A DNA stretch of 64,000 nt from Acholeplasmataceae bacterium UBA5769 (GTDB taxonomy: Bacteria; Bacillota_I; Bacilli_A; Acholeplasmatales; Acholeplasmataceae), in contig DIER01000016.1 of the NCBI GenBank assembly GCA_002418725.1, positions 1-64,000 on the forward strand. Reading direction: 5' to 3'. Of this stretch, positions 16,412-23,999 are shown in pieces. Position numbers and translations under genes: made by a program. The notes under the pieces were generated by a model, which was not told the DNA's origin, ran no database searches, and saw only the letters and a program-made list of their open reading frames with translations. Every line of letters begins with the position of its first letter. The stretch's first letter is position 1.

Positions 16412-17848
16412 CTATTTTTTATGTTTTTTAATCATGTCTTGTTTTAAATCCCATAGTTTTTGGGAAAGGTCGACATAATACTCATGTGGATTTTCTAAAC
16501 GAATCACTTCAGGCCATAACTTTTGATGTTCTTGTTTCGCATATGTTCTTACTTCCTCTAAAGAAGGGATGCGGTAAACCAGTTCTCCTGAAATAAAGAT
16601 GGGTTTTAACAAGGCTTCGACCGTATAATCTTCAATCATTTTTGACTTCCAAGGAAAATTAGGGTCAAAAAGATGATATGGGATATTGCTATCAATCACT
16701 TCATCAAATAAAGTCATGACATCTGCTTCTGCCATTCCGTCTTTATCATAGAAACGGTAAACTTGTTTAAAGCCAGGTGTTGTGGTTTTTTGCACATTTT
16801 CACTGATCTTTATTTTAGGAATAATCTCGCCATCTTTTTCGACAGCTGCGAGTTTAAAGACACCTCCAAAGACCGCTTCAGAGCGTGCCGTAACCAAACG
16901 TTCACCAACCCCAAAGGCATCGATTTGTGCCCCTTGATGAATAAGTTCTTTAATCAGATACTCATCAAGTGAGTTTGAGACCGTGATTTTAACATCATGT
17001 AACCCGTGTTGGTCAAGCATCTTTCGTGCTTCTTTAGTTAAGTAAGTTAAATCACCAGAATCTAAACGAATGCCTTTTAATCTACATCCCATCGGTTCTA
17101 AAATGTCTTGATGAATTTTAATCGCGTTTGGAATACCTTGTTTTAAGGTGTTATAGGTATCGACTAACAATACCGTATTTTTAGGGTAGGTTAATGCATA
17201 AGCCTTAAAGGCATCGTATTCTGAATCATAACTTTGAATATAGCTATGCGCCATCGTCCCAATGGCAGGAATCTGATACATATAATCGACATAGGTGTTG
17301 GATGAACCAATCGCACCTGATATGTAGGCTGCTCTTGCACCATAGATCGATGCATCATAACCGTGGGCACGTCTGGCACCAAATTCTAAAACTGCGCGAC
17401 CTTGGGCAGCGTGCACGATGCGTGCTGCTTTGGTGGCAATCAAACTTTGGTGATTGATGGTCAGTAAAATCATCGTTTCAATCAACTGACATTCAATGAT
17501 GGGGCCTCGCACCACTAAAATCGGTTCATGTGGAAATATGGGGGTTCCTTCTTTCATCGCGTAGACGTCTGAAGTGAACTTAAATGTTTTTAAATAGGAT
17601 AAAAAAGATTCATGAAAAACTTGTTTCGATTTTAAATAACTGATTTCCTCATCAGAAAAAGATAAGTTCTTGATATAATCGATGACTTGTTCCAAACCCG
17701 CAAAGACGGCATATCCACCTTGGTCTGGAATAGATCTAAAGAAAACATCAAAAACAGCGATTTGATCAGCTTTGTGATCCATATAATAACCATTGGCCAT
17801 GGTGAGTTCATAAAAATCCATGAGTAGCGAAAGTTTCCGTTCGTTCAA
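16412..17848 (-). CDS. pncB: nicotinate phosphoribosyltransferase
   Basis: First step of NAD salvage from nicotinate (Preiss-Handler pathway): PRPP and nicotinate to nicotinate mononucleotide. Family motifs include LLMDFYELTMANGYY, LEFGARRAHGYDAS, GTMAHSYIQSY, LVDTYNTL and IRLDSGDL. I place the start at TTG (17846-17848) because a perfect AGGAGG lies 8 nt upstream and the extended -10 at 17880-17888 puts the transcript start near 17873, which excludes the more upstream in-frame ATGs ending at 17875 and 17899. This gives 478 residues. Confidence 0.93.
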   Translation of the reverse strand: MNERKLSLLMDFYELTMANGYYMDHKADQIAVFDVFFRSIPDQGGYAVFAGLEQVIDYIKNLSFSDEEISYLKSKQVFHESFLSYLKTFKFTSDVYAMKEGTPIFPHEPILVVRGPIIECQLIETMILLTINHQSLIATKAARIVHAAQGRAVLEFGARRAHGYDASIYGARAAYISGAIGSSNTYVDYMYQIPAIGTMAHSYIQSYDSEYDAFKAYALTYPKNTVLLVDTYNTLKQGIPNAIKIHQDILEPMGCRLKGIRLDSGDLTYLTKEARKMLDQHGLHDVKITVSNSLDEYLIKELIHQGAQIDAFGVGERLVTARSEAVFGGVFKLAAVEKDGEIIPKIKISENVQKTTTPGFKQVYRFYDKDGMAEADVMTLFDEVIDSNIPYHLFDPNFPWKSKMIEDYTVEALLKPIFISGELVYRIPSLEEVRTYAKQEHQKLWPEVIRLENPHEYYVDLSQKLWDLKQDMIKKHKK

Positions 17849-17879
17849 GGTCAATTCCTCCTGTATGTTAGACATTACC

Positions 17880-17888
17880 ATTGTATCA
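17880..17888 (-). promoter_or_regulatory. extended -10 promoter of pncB
   Basis: Minus-strand TGATACAAT (TGn plus TACAAT). No good -35 element. Nearly back to back with the yaaA promoter. Confidence 0.5.
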
Positions 17889-17903
17889 CTTTTTTTCAAA
17901 CTT

Positions 17904-17912
17904 TGATATAAT
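17904..17912 (+). promoter_or_regulatory. extended -10 promoter of yaaA-cls
   Basis: TGATATAAT, a TGn plus perfect TATAAT, about 26 bp before the yaaA start codon. The -35 is weak, as is common with extended -10 promoters. Confidence 0.65.
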
Positions 17913-17937
17913 CAAGGTACATTGTGAGGACAAATAC

Positions 17938-18660
17938 ATGAAGATTATTTTATCACCTGCAAAGACATTCCATCAAAAAATCATACCCACAAATCAAAAG
18001 CCCATCTTTGAAAAAGATGCTTTCTTTTTGATGGGCCAACTTAGAAAAATAGAAGAAACGCATCTTCAACACGCGATGAAACTAAGCGATGCACTCCTTA
18101 AAAACGTACTACATATGATACATAACTTTGGCAAGGTGACATCAAAAGCGATCTTTAGTTATCATGGTCAAGCCTATAAGGCATTAGATGCGCATCATTT
18201 TAGTGAAGCAGACCTCCTTTATGCAGAACATCATTTGTGGATTTTATCAGGGCTTTACGGCATCTTAAGACCTTCAGATGGTATCAGTCCTTACCGTCTT
18301 GAGATGCAAGATCAAACGATCAAGAATCTCTACCGTTATTGGAAACCTAAAATCAAAAGATATATAGAAGAAAATACGAAAGATGAAATCATCATTAACC
18401 TTGCATCTGAGGAATACAGCAAAGTCATCGATCCTTCTCTTCAAATGATCACTTTAGACTTTGTTCAAGTAAAAGATGGTAACATCAAACGTGCGTCCAT
18501 GCATATCAAAACCATGCGTGGCTTATGTGCCAAATATATCGTTAAAAACCGGATCGAAAACCCTGAGGATTTAAAGTTGATGCGTCTTGAGGGTTATGCG
18601 TTTCATCAGGAGTATTCGACACTTGATGTTTGGGTTTTTATAAAAGAGGTTGAAGCATGA
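17938..18660 (+). CDS. yaaA: YaaA (DUF328) peroxide-stress protein
   Basis: This 240-residue protein belongs to the YaaA/UPF0246 family, which in E. coli lowers free iron during peroxide stress and binds DNA. The signature ILSPAKTF opens the protein, and LSGLYGILRPSDGISPYRLEM and INLASEEYSKVI follow. Start is the ATG at 17938, behind GAGGA; a longer in-frame reading would begin upstream of the promoter. Its TGA overlaps the cls start (ATGA), so the two are coupled. Confidence 0.93.
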   Translation: MKIILSPAKTFHQKIIPTNQKPIFEKDAFFLMGQLRKIEETHLQHAMKLSDALLKNVLHMIHNFGKVTSKAIFSYHGQAYKALDAHHFSEADLLYAEHHLWILSGLYGILRPSDGISPYRLEMQDQTIKNLYRYWKPKIKRYIEENTKDEIIINLASEEYSKVIDPSLQMITLDFVQVKDGNIKRASMHIKTMRGLCAKYIVKNRIENPEDLKLMRLEGYAFHQEYSTLDVWVFIKEVEA

Positions 18661-20138
18661 AAAGGTTACTTCGCATGATCTTATCACGGACATCGTTAAT
18701 CTTACTTCTTGTCTTGGTGCAATTGGGCTTTCTTTTCTATGTCTTAAATTATTTGTCACAATTTTTATATATTCAAATCATTAACTATACGCTATCGGTC
18801 TTAATTGTTTTATATCTTTTGGTAAAAGAAGAAAACCCCATCTATAAACTCTCCTGGATTATGCCCATCTTAATTTTCCCTCTTTTTGGTGGCATCTTTT
18901 ATATCATCTATAGACAACAAAATTTCAGCAAGAAAATTCTAAACCGCTACAAAGCCATTGATATGGAACGTTATGACCACATCAAACACCTTGAAAATCC
19001 TTTAGGAAATAAGGCGTCAAAGTATTTAACAAATTTAAACTGGCCAATTTATGACCAAACCAAAACAACCTTTTTAAGTTCTGGTGAAGCGATGTATGAG
19101 GCATTGCTTAAGGATTTAAAACAAGCGAAATCTTATATCTTTTTAGAGTTTTTTATCATCAATCAAGGTGAGATGTGGCATGTCATCTTGCAAATTCTAA
19201 AAGAGAAAGTTAAAGAAGGTGTTGAGGTTAAGATTATCTATGATGATTTTGGTTCTTCTTCACTTCCTTTTCGCTACCATCACAAACTAAGAAAAATGGG
19301 CATTGATGCCATCCCATTTAACCCGATGCGCTTACATTTAAATTTCGCGATGAACTACCGTGATCACCGTAAGATTGTTGTCATCGATGGCATCATTGGT
19401 TATACGGGTGGTGCAAATATCGGTGATGAATACATCAACAAAATCTCACCTTTTGGACACTGGTTAGATACAGGCATCCGCCTTGAGGGAGACGCTTGTT
19501 GGAGTTTAGTCATTTGTTTTTTGGAAAACTACCGCTTTCAAACGGGAAAAGATGTGGATTATCTTACCTACAAAAAGGATATCTTTCTTCCCTCAGATGG
19601 TTATGTTGCACCCTTTAACGATGCACCCCTAGATAAAGAACTTACCTCAAAAAACATGTATTTATCCTTGATCAATGAAGCGAAATCATCGATTTATGTG
19701 ACGACACCTTATTTGATTATCGATAATGAGTTATCTGAAGCATTGAAACTTGCTGCAAAATCTGGTGTCGATGTAAAAATCATCATTCCATATATTCCAG
19801 ATAAAAAGATTATTTTTATGGTCACAGAATCGTTCGTGCCTGAACTCATGCAAGCTGGTGTTAAAGTCTATCGTTATACCCCTGGATTTATCCATTCAAA
19901 ATTGATGATCATTGATGGCAGTGAAGCGATGATTGGGACGTGTAACTTAGACTTTAGAAGCCTTTATTTACACTTTGAAAACAGTGTTTATTTAAACCAA
20001 GTGAATACGATTAAAGAGATGATTCTGTTCTTTCATCAAACGCTTAAGGTCTCACATGAGGTAAGTGCCGTTAAACGCAAACCTTTCCTCTACCGCATCC
20101 TTCAAGTGATTTTGAGAGGATTTGCTTCTCTCATGTAG
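18657..20138 (+). CDS. cls: cardiolipin synthase (phospholipase D type)
   Basis: Joins two phosphatidylglycerols to make cardiolipin at the membrane. The 493-residue protein has two N-terminal membrane helices (about 10-60) and two HKD catalytic motifs, NYRDHRKIVVIDG in the first half and FIHSKLMIIDG in the second, each with the following GG or GTCN element. Length matches Gram-positive Cls. Overlaps yaaA by 4 bp and ends at a bidirectional terminator. Confidence 0.95.
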   Translation: MKRLLRMILSRTSLILLLVLVQLGFLFYVLNYLSQFLYIQIINYTLSVLIVLYLLVKEENPIYKLSWIMPILIFPLFGGIFYIIYRQQNFSKKILNRYKAIDMERYDHIKHLENPLGNKASKYLTNLNWPIYDQTKTTFLSSGEAMYEALLKDLKQAKSYIFLEFFIINQGEMWHVILQILKEKVKEGVEVKIIYDDFGSSSLPFRYHHKLRKMGIDAIPFNPMRLHLNFAMNYRDHRKIVVIDGIIGYTGGANIGDEYINKISPFGHWLDTGIRLEGDACWSLVICFLENYRFQTGKDVDYLTYKKDIFLPSDGYVAPFNDAPLDKELTSKNMYLSLINEAKSSIYVTTPYLIIDNELSEALKLAAKSGVDVKIIIPYIPDKKIIFMVTESFVPELMQAGVKVYRYTPGFIHSKLMIIDGSEAMIGTCNLDFRSLYLHFENSVYLNQVNTIKEMILFFHQTLKVSHEVSAVKRKPFLYRILQVILRGFASLM

Positions 20139-20140
20139 AA

Positions 20141-20164
20141 AAAAAAGCCCAGCTGGGCTTTTTT
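20141..20164. terminator. bidirectional terminator between cls and the antiporter gene
   Basis: Perfect palindrome of 24 bp: six A, GCCCAGCTGGGC, six T. It serves both converging genes and overlaps the antiporter stop codon. Confidence 0.93.
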
Positions 20165-21371
20165 ACGCTGTAATGGGGATTTCCCCCGCTTTTTGGAGTG
20201 CCATCTTCGCAATCACGGGTCCAATCAATTCATAAATCAAGGTCCCAGCTAAAATAATCGCTCTAATTTGAGAACCCATCTCGACATTTAAGACTTGTGT
20301 GGCGATTAAAGATAAACCAATCGCAACCCCTGCTTGTGGAACGAGAGCCAAACCTAAGTATTTTGCAATCACGGGTTCAGCTTTGGTGACTTTCGCACCA
20401 ACCCATGCTCCAAAGATCTTACCAATGACTCTAAACAAGACATAGACAATACCGATGATACCAACTATACCTAAGACATTGATGTTTAATTCAGCACCTG
20501 ATAAAACAAAGAATAAGATAAATATGGGTGGTGTAATAAAGTATAGAAGACCATTGATATCTTCCACTTTAGAACTGACATTGCCAAAGACAGCACCTAA
20601 CATCATCGCAGTGAGTAATGGGGATGCATGAAGCCATTCTGCTAAGAAAACTGAAATGAAGATAACTGCAACGGAAAGACTGATCCGATTTCCGCGACCG
20701 GTAAACCATTTACAACCCAAAGTTAAGATGATCCCCATCACTGCACCAATGGCAAGCGAGACAACAATCTCAATGAATGGGTTTAAAATCTGTAACCAAA
20801 GCGGGATATGCACTGCCGTTTGACCGAGTGCATTAGCCACTGCAACGAATATACCAAACAAGATGATAGCCACGGAATCATCAATTGCCACAACCGATAA
20901 TAACGTTTCTGTTAACTTTCCTTTAGCTTTATATTGTCTGACGACCATGATGGTCGCTGCAGGTGCGGTTGCTGCAGCAATCGCAGATAACACAAGGGCA
21001 AACCTAAAGTTTTCTAGGCTCATATCACCTTTAATCAAAAAGTATCCCATCACAGCGATCAACGTGATGATCACTGCAAAGAGCGCTTCAAATACTGCAA
21101 TCCAAATGGGGGTTGCCCCAACCCTTCTAAAATAAACTAACTTCATTTCAGTGCCGATACTAAACGCAATAAACCCTAATGCTACAGAACTGATAATGGA
21201 AAAATCATGAATGGTTCCCTCAGGAATCAGGTTTAGAATAGAGGGTCCTAAAATAAGTCCACCCACCAAATAACCTGTGACATTGGGAAGTTTTAAATAT
21301 TTGGCAAGTTTACCAAAGAGTAAACCTGCTGCAAGCAAAACAGATAAATAAAGTAAAACCATGGTGTTCAT
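20163..21371 (-). CDS. CPA2-type cation:proton antiporter (KefB/NapA-like membrane domain)
   Basis: This 402-residue membrane protein has about 12-13 helices and no C-terminal RCK/TrkA nucleotide-binding domain. LAKYLKLPNVTGYLVGGLILGP is the family N-terminal signature and VVAIDDSVAIILFGIF carries the two adjacent aspartates of electrogenic members. The likely role is sodium or potassium/proton exchange. It is preceded at 17 bp by a small PII-like gene that could take the place of the missing regulatory domain. Confidence 0.88.
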   Translation of the reverse strand: MNTMVLLYLSVLLAAGLLFGKLAKYLKLPNVTGYLVGGLILGPSILNLIPEGTIHDFSIISSVALGFIAFSIGTEMKLVYFRRVGATPIWIAVFEALFAVIITLIAVMGYFLIKGDMSLENFRFALVLSAIAAATAPAATIMVVRQYKAKGKLTETLLSVVAIDDSVAIILFGIFVAVANALGQTAVHIPLWLQILNPFIEIVVSLAIGAVMGIILTLGCKWFTGRGNRISLSVAVIFISVFLAEWLHASPLLTAMMLGAVFGNVSSKVEDINGLLYFITPPIFILFFVLSGAELNINVLGIVGIIGIVYVLFRVIGKIFGAWVGAKVTKAEPVIAKYLGLALVPQAGVAIGLSLIATQVLNVEMGSQIRAIILAGTLIYELIGPVIAKMALQKAGEIPITA

Positions 21372-21388
21372 ACGTCTTGATTCACTTC

Positions 21389-21724
21389 CTAACCCTTATA
21401 GCCTTTAATACTATCAATGGGAATTGTAAATGCAATCCCGGTGTTGGGAAGTGATAAATCGCCACCAATTTGCTCAATCACTTGATACACGGTATCGACT
21501 TGTTCATCGGGTAATGCAAGCATGATCACCTTAGATTCGGTACGTGGCATATCTAAAATAGCTTTCAGTGAACCAAGCCAGGGCACATCTTCTCTACCGG
21601 CTAGACTTCTTCCCATACCGGTCGAAGATACGATGGTTGCACCTTTAATGTTTTGTTTACTCAGTTCTTTTAAAAATTTGTCTAAATGTTCTGGTTTGTT
21701 CATCACATAAAACATGAGTTTCAT
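21389..21724 (-). CDS. PII-like regulatory protein
   Basis: This 111-residue protein looks like a ferredoxin-like PII/CutA superfamily trimer: MKLMFYVMN as the first strand, KGATIVSSTGMGRS in the T-loop position, and SKVIMLALPDEQVDTVYQVIEQIGG as strand plus helix. Canonical PII residues such as the uridylylated Tyr are not apparent. Start at 21724 is set by AAGGCG in the leader; a longer reading to 21775 would lack a ribosome site. The 17-bp distance to the antiporter gene suggests it binds and gates that transporter (inference). Confidence 0.7.
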   Translation of the reverse strand: MKLMFYVMNKPEHLDKFLKELSKQNIKGATIVSSTGMGRSLAGREDVPWLGSLKAILDMPRTESKVIMLALPDEQVDTVYQVIEQIGGDLSLPNTGIAFTIPIDSIKGYKG

Positions 21725-21787
21725 TATGTCGCCTTCTTTCCTTGATAGGATACGCCTAAAAGTGGTGATTGTCAACGCCTATAAATC

Positions 21788-21806
21788 AAAAAAGCCTTTC
21801 GGCTTT
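21788..21806 (-). terminator. terminator of the 233-residue membrane protein gene
   Basis: Minus strand AAAGCC-GAAA-GGCTTT followed by further T residues; a GNRA-capped stem 18 nt past the stop at 21824. Confidence 0.9.
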
Positions 21807-21823
21807 CTTGTTTTAGAATTTCA

Positions 21824-22525
21824 TTATTTTCTGGCAAATCCTAACGTTCCAAAGACACCACCAACCGCATTGAGTAAGTAGGTTAAGATGTAGAGGACGG
21901 TGGTAATCGTTCCCACAATTTCAACATCCTGTAAACTTGGAACAAAGAGGTTTTGAACAATCAACATGAGAATCGCTAGGAATAAGGTAATCGCTCCTAA
22001 ACGCAACATAAAGATAGATAAACGTCCTGGTTTCTTATACGCATAGAGGACCCATAGCAAGAAAGGTACAGAAACGGTTACACCAGGAATAATGTATGCA
22101 GAAAGAGCAACGAGTTGTTGAAACGGACCTTCAATAAAACCTAGAGCACTCCCTAACCATGCAGGTGAATCCACAGCAATAGGCACTAAAACCGATTGAC
22201 CTGAAAGTGAGTTTTCAACAAACAAGAAGATCAAGGTCACTGTGAGCAAAACACGAAGGATGATCCCTCGTCTAATCGCCCATAAAATCATGATTTGTCC
22301 AGCGATTAATGCAAGAACTGCATACTCGCTCACAAATGCATAAGGTGCTAACATATCATTCACCATATCCGCGTAGGGTAGTAAGGTTGCGATAAAGGGT
22401 AGCGTTTGGTAGGTGAGAATGAGTTGAACTGCAAGAAATACAGAAGAAATGAGGATCAAGATAAATCCTAATGTTCTTACAATCTTGCCAAAAGCTTTAT
22501 TGTATACGCGTTTGTTCATAAACAC
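21824..22525 (-). CDS. hypothetical integral membrane protein
   Basis: No family recognised. The 233 residues contain about six hydrophobic helices (roughly 17-38, 66-85, 88-103, 130-160, 172-192, 203-225), separated by short loops. The N-terminus is basic (NKRVYNKAFGK), typical of an inside orientation. It stands alone, with a terminator after it and a promoter flanked by an inverted repeat before it. Confidence 0.7.
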   Translation of the reverse strand: MFMNKRVYNKAFGKIVRTLGFILILISSVFLAVQLILTYQTLPFIATLLPYADMVNDMLAPYAFVSEYAVLALIAGQIMILWAIRRGIILRVLLTVTLIFLFVENSLSGQSVLVPIAVDSPAWLGSALGFIEGPFQQLVALSAYIIPGVTVSVPFLLWVLYAYKKPGRLSIFMLRLGAITLFLAILMLIVQNLFVPSLQDVEIVGTITTVLYILTYLLNAVGGVFGTLGFARK

Positions 22526-22549
22526 ACCACTTTCTTAAGTAATATTATG

Positions 22550-22582
22550 CTTCATGAACTATTTTATCATAAATTCATGAAG
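22550..22582. promoter_or_regulatory. 9-bp inverted repeat flanking an extended -10
   Basis: CTTCATGAA (22550-22558) and TTCATGAAG (22574-22582) bracket the minus-strand extended -10 TGATAAAAT of the 233-residue membrane protein gene. Each arm also contains its own palindrome TTCATGAA. It could be an operator or a leader/terminator hairpin; no T-run follows on the minus strand. Confidence 0.45.
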
Positions 22583-22602
22583 ATGTTATCATTTTGGAAT
22601 GA

Positions 22603-23640
22603 CTAATTGATATCTTTATTAACCGCTAAATCGCCATCGACGATGAGTCCTTTTTTTCTAAAAATATAATCAATCACAAAGACAAGTGTCGCAGATAAGA
22701 CAAGCATGAATGCTACAGACAGCCAGCCGTTCAATGAATAATTCATCGCAGCCAGTGTTTGAAGCTGACCCACTAAACCTGAGGAACCCATACCTGCACC
22801 TGCAGCGGTGGTTTCTGTTCTAAAGATCAGGTAAAACAATGGTCCTAAAATCGCAGATGCGATGATGGTAGGTAACCAAATAATCGGTTTTCTTAAAACG
22901 TTTTTAAATTGTAACATCGACGTACCAAATGCGATGGATAAAACCATACCAATGGAATTATCTTTTCTTGATTGCACTGCAAAACCAATCATTTGAGCGG
23001 TACAGCCAATCACGGCAGCGCCACCTGCGATGCCACCTAAATTAATGGAAATCGCAATCGCTGCTGAAGAAAGGGGTGAGGTTAATAACATACCCATCAC
23101 AACGGCAACGACGATAGACATCGGAATCGGTGCAAACACAAAGGTCCACTCCACAAAGGCTTGAATCTGATCAATCACGAAGCGGACGGGTCCACCAATC
23201 ACGAGTGTTAATAACACTGCAATCGCAACCCCTGTTAAAGGAATGAGTAAAATATCCACAGGTGTCCGTTTCACCAATAATTTTTCAAGAATTAAAATAC
23301 CAAAGATCGTTACTAAGTAAATTTTAACTGGTTCGTTTGCGATCGCACCTTCAACGAAAGACCCGTTTAATAACAAGGTAAATGAGGAAGCGATGCCACC
23401 AATCACACCGGCAACAACCAGTTTAAGACCATTCATCTTTAAACTGATACCAATACCAATACCTATACCGACACCAAGGAGGGATGCTAATCTGTTATAA
23501 ATCACAACTTCAAGTAATTGGATACCTAAAAGTGTACCCATTTGTTTAATGATGACACCGATGATGAGGGTTGCAAAGAGCCCGTAAACCATCCCATTCA
23601 TGGTTGTCATAACAAAACCTTTCACTTTTCTTTCTTTCAT
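22603..23640 (-). CDS. PTS EIIC-type membrane transporter (PTS_EIIC_2-like)
   Basis: A 345-residue, very hydrophobic protein with around nine helices and Gly-rich segments (GVGIGIGIGISLKMNG, NLGGIAGGAAVIGCTAQMIG) that match the stand-alone EIIC family of Firmicutes. No EIIA or EIIB domain is fused or adjacent, so PTS-dependent transport is unproven. Start is the ATG ending at 23640; the promoter -10 at 23664-23669 rules out an upstream in-frame ATG at 23691. Confidence 0.75.
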   Translation of the reverse strand: MKERKVKGFVMTTMNGMVYGLFATLIIGVIIKQMGTLLGIQLLEVVIYNRLASLLGVGIGIGIGISLKMNGLKLVVAGVIGGIASSFTLLLNGSFVEGAIANEPVKIYLVTIFGILILEKLLVKRTPVDILLIPLTGVAIAVLLTLVIGGPVRFVIDQIQAFVEWTFVFAPIPMSIVVAVVMGMLLTSPLSSAAIAISINLGGIAGGAAVIGCTAQMIGFAVQSRKDNSIGMVLSIAFGTSMLQFKNVLRKPIIWLPTIIASAILGPLFYLIFRTETTAAGAGMGSSGLVGQLQTLAAMNYSLNGWLSVAFMLVLSATLVFVIDYIFRKKGLIVDGDLAVNKDIN

Positions 23641-23663
23641 GTCTTCATCTCGCTTTCGTTGAT

Positions 23664-23691
23664 ATTTTAGCATGTATTTCAAAAAATACAA
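23664..23691 (-). promoter_or_regulatory. promoter of the EIIC-like gene
   Basis: TTGTAT (23686-23691), 16-bp spacer, TAAAAT (23664-23669) with a TGC extension upstream of the -10. Confidence 0.55.
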
Positions 23692-23779
23692 TCTTTTTCT
23701 CTTTGAATACCAAAGTAAGCGTATGAGTTATTTACATGAGACATATATTTAAGTTTTTTTCTAATGTTTGATGTCTATA

Positions 23780-23812
23780 AAAAGAAAAGCCTTAATCAAA
23801 TGATTAAGACTT
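23780..23812 (-). terminator. terminator of tRNA-Leu
   Basis: Minus-strand stem AAAG-T-CTTAATCA / TGATTAAG-G-CTTT followed by TCTTTTTAT, 13 nt beyond the CCA end of the tRNA. Confidence 0.85.
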
Positions 23813-23824
23813 TGAGTTCATAGA

Positions 23825-23912
23825 TGGTCCCCGCGGCCGGGCTCGAACCAGCACGGATTATTCATCCACCAGATTTTGAGTCTGGCACGTCTACCAATTT
23901 CATCACGCGGGG
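23825..23912 (-). tRNA. tRNA-Leu (anticodon CAA)
   Basis: Class II tRNA of 88 nt with encoded CCA. The acceptor stem is CCCCGCG/CGCGGGG with discriminator A. The anticodon stem is CCAGA/TCTGG around loop CTCAAAA, giving anticodon CAA for UUG codons. A long variable arm and the T-arm GGTTCGAGCC are present. It is the only tRNA gene found in the window. Confidence 0.97.
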
Positions 23913-23924
23913 GTGCAAAACGTG

Positions 23925-23944
23925 AAAGGTTCGTTGAAACCTTT
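23925..23944 (-). other. hairpin between argS and tRNA-Leu
   Basis: AAAGGTT/AACCTTT (7 bp) with a 6-nt loop, 56 nt past the argS stop. The minus-strand tail CACGTTTTG is only weakly T-rich. It may be a partial terminator or a processing site if argS and the tRNA are cotranscribed. Confidence 0.4.
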
Positions 23945-23999
23945 GTTGTTTGCAGCAAAATCATGATAACATGGAAATCTTAAGATTGCAAATGTTTTT

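Noticed and set aside
18657..18660. TGA read as tryptophan (mycoplasma code 4)
   Set aside because: TGA ends yaaA exactly at the cls start and ends other genes (for example sipW-1 at 48555 and the gene ending at 42001); Trp is encoded by TGG, so the standard code fits.
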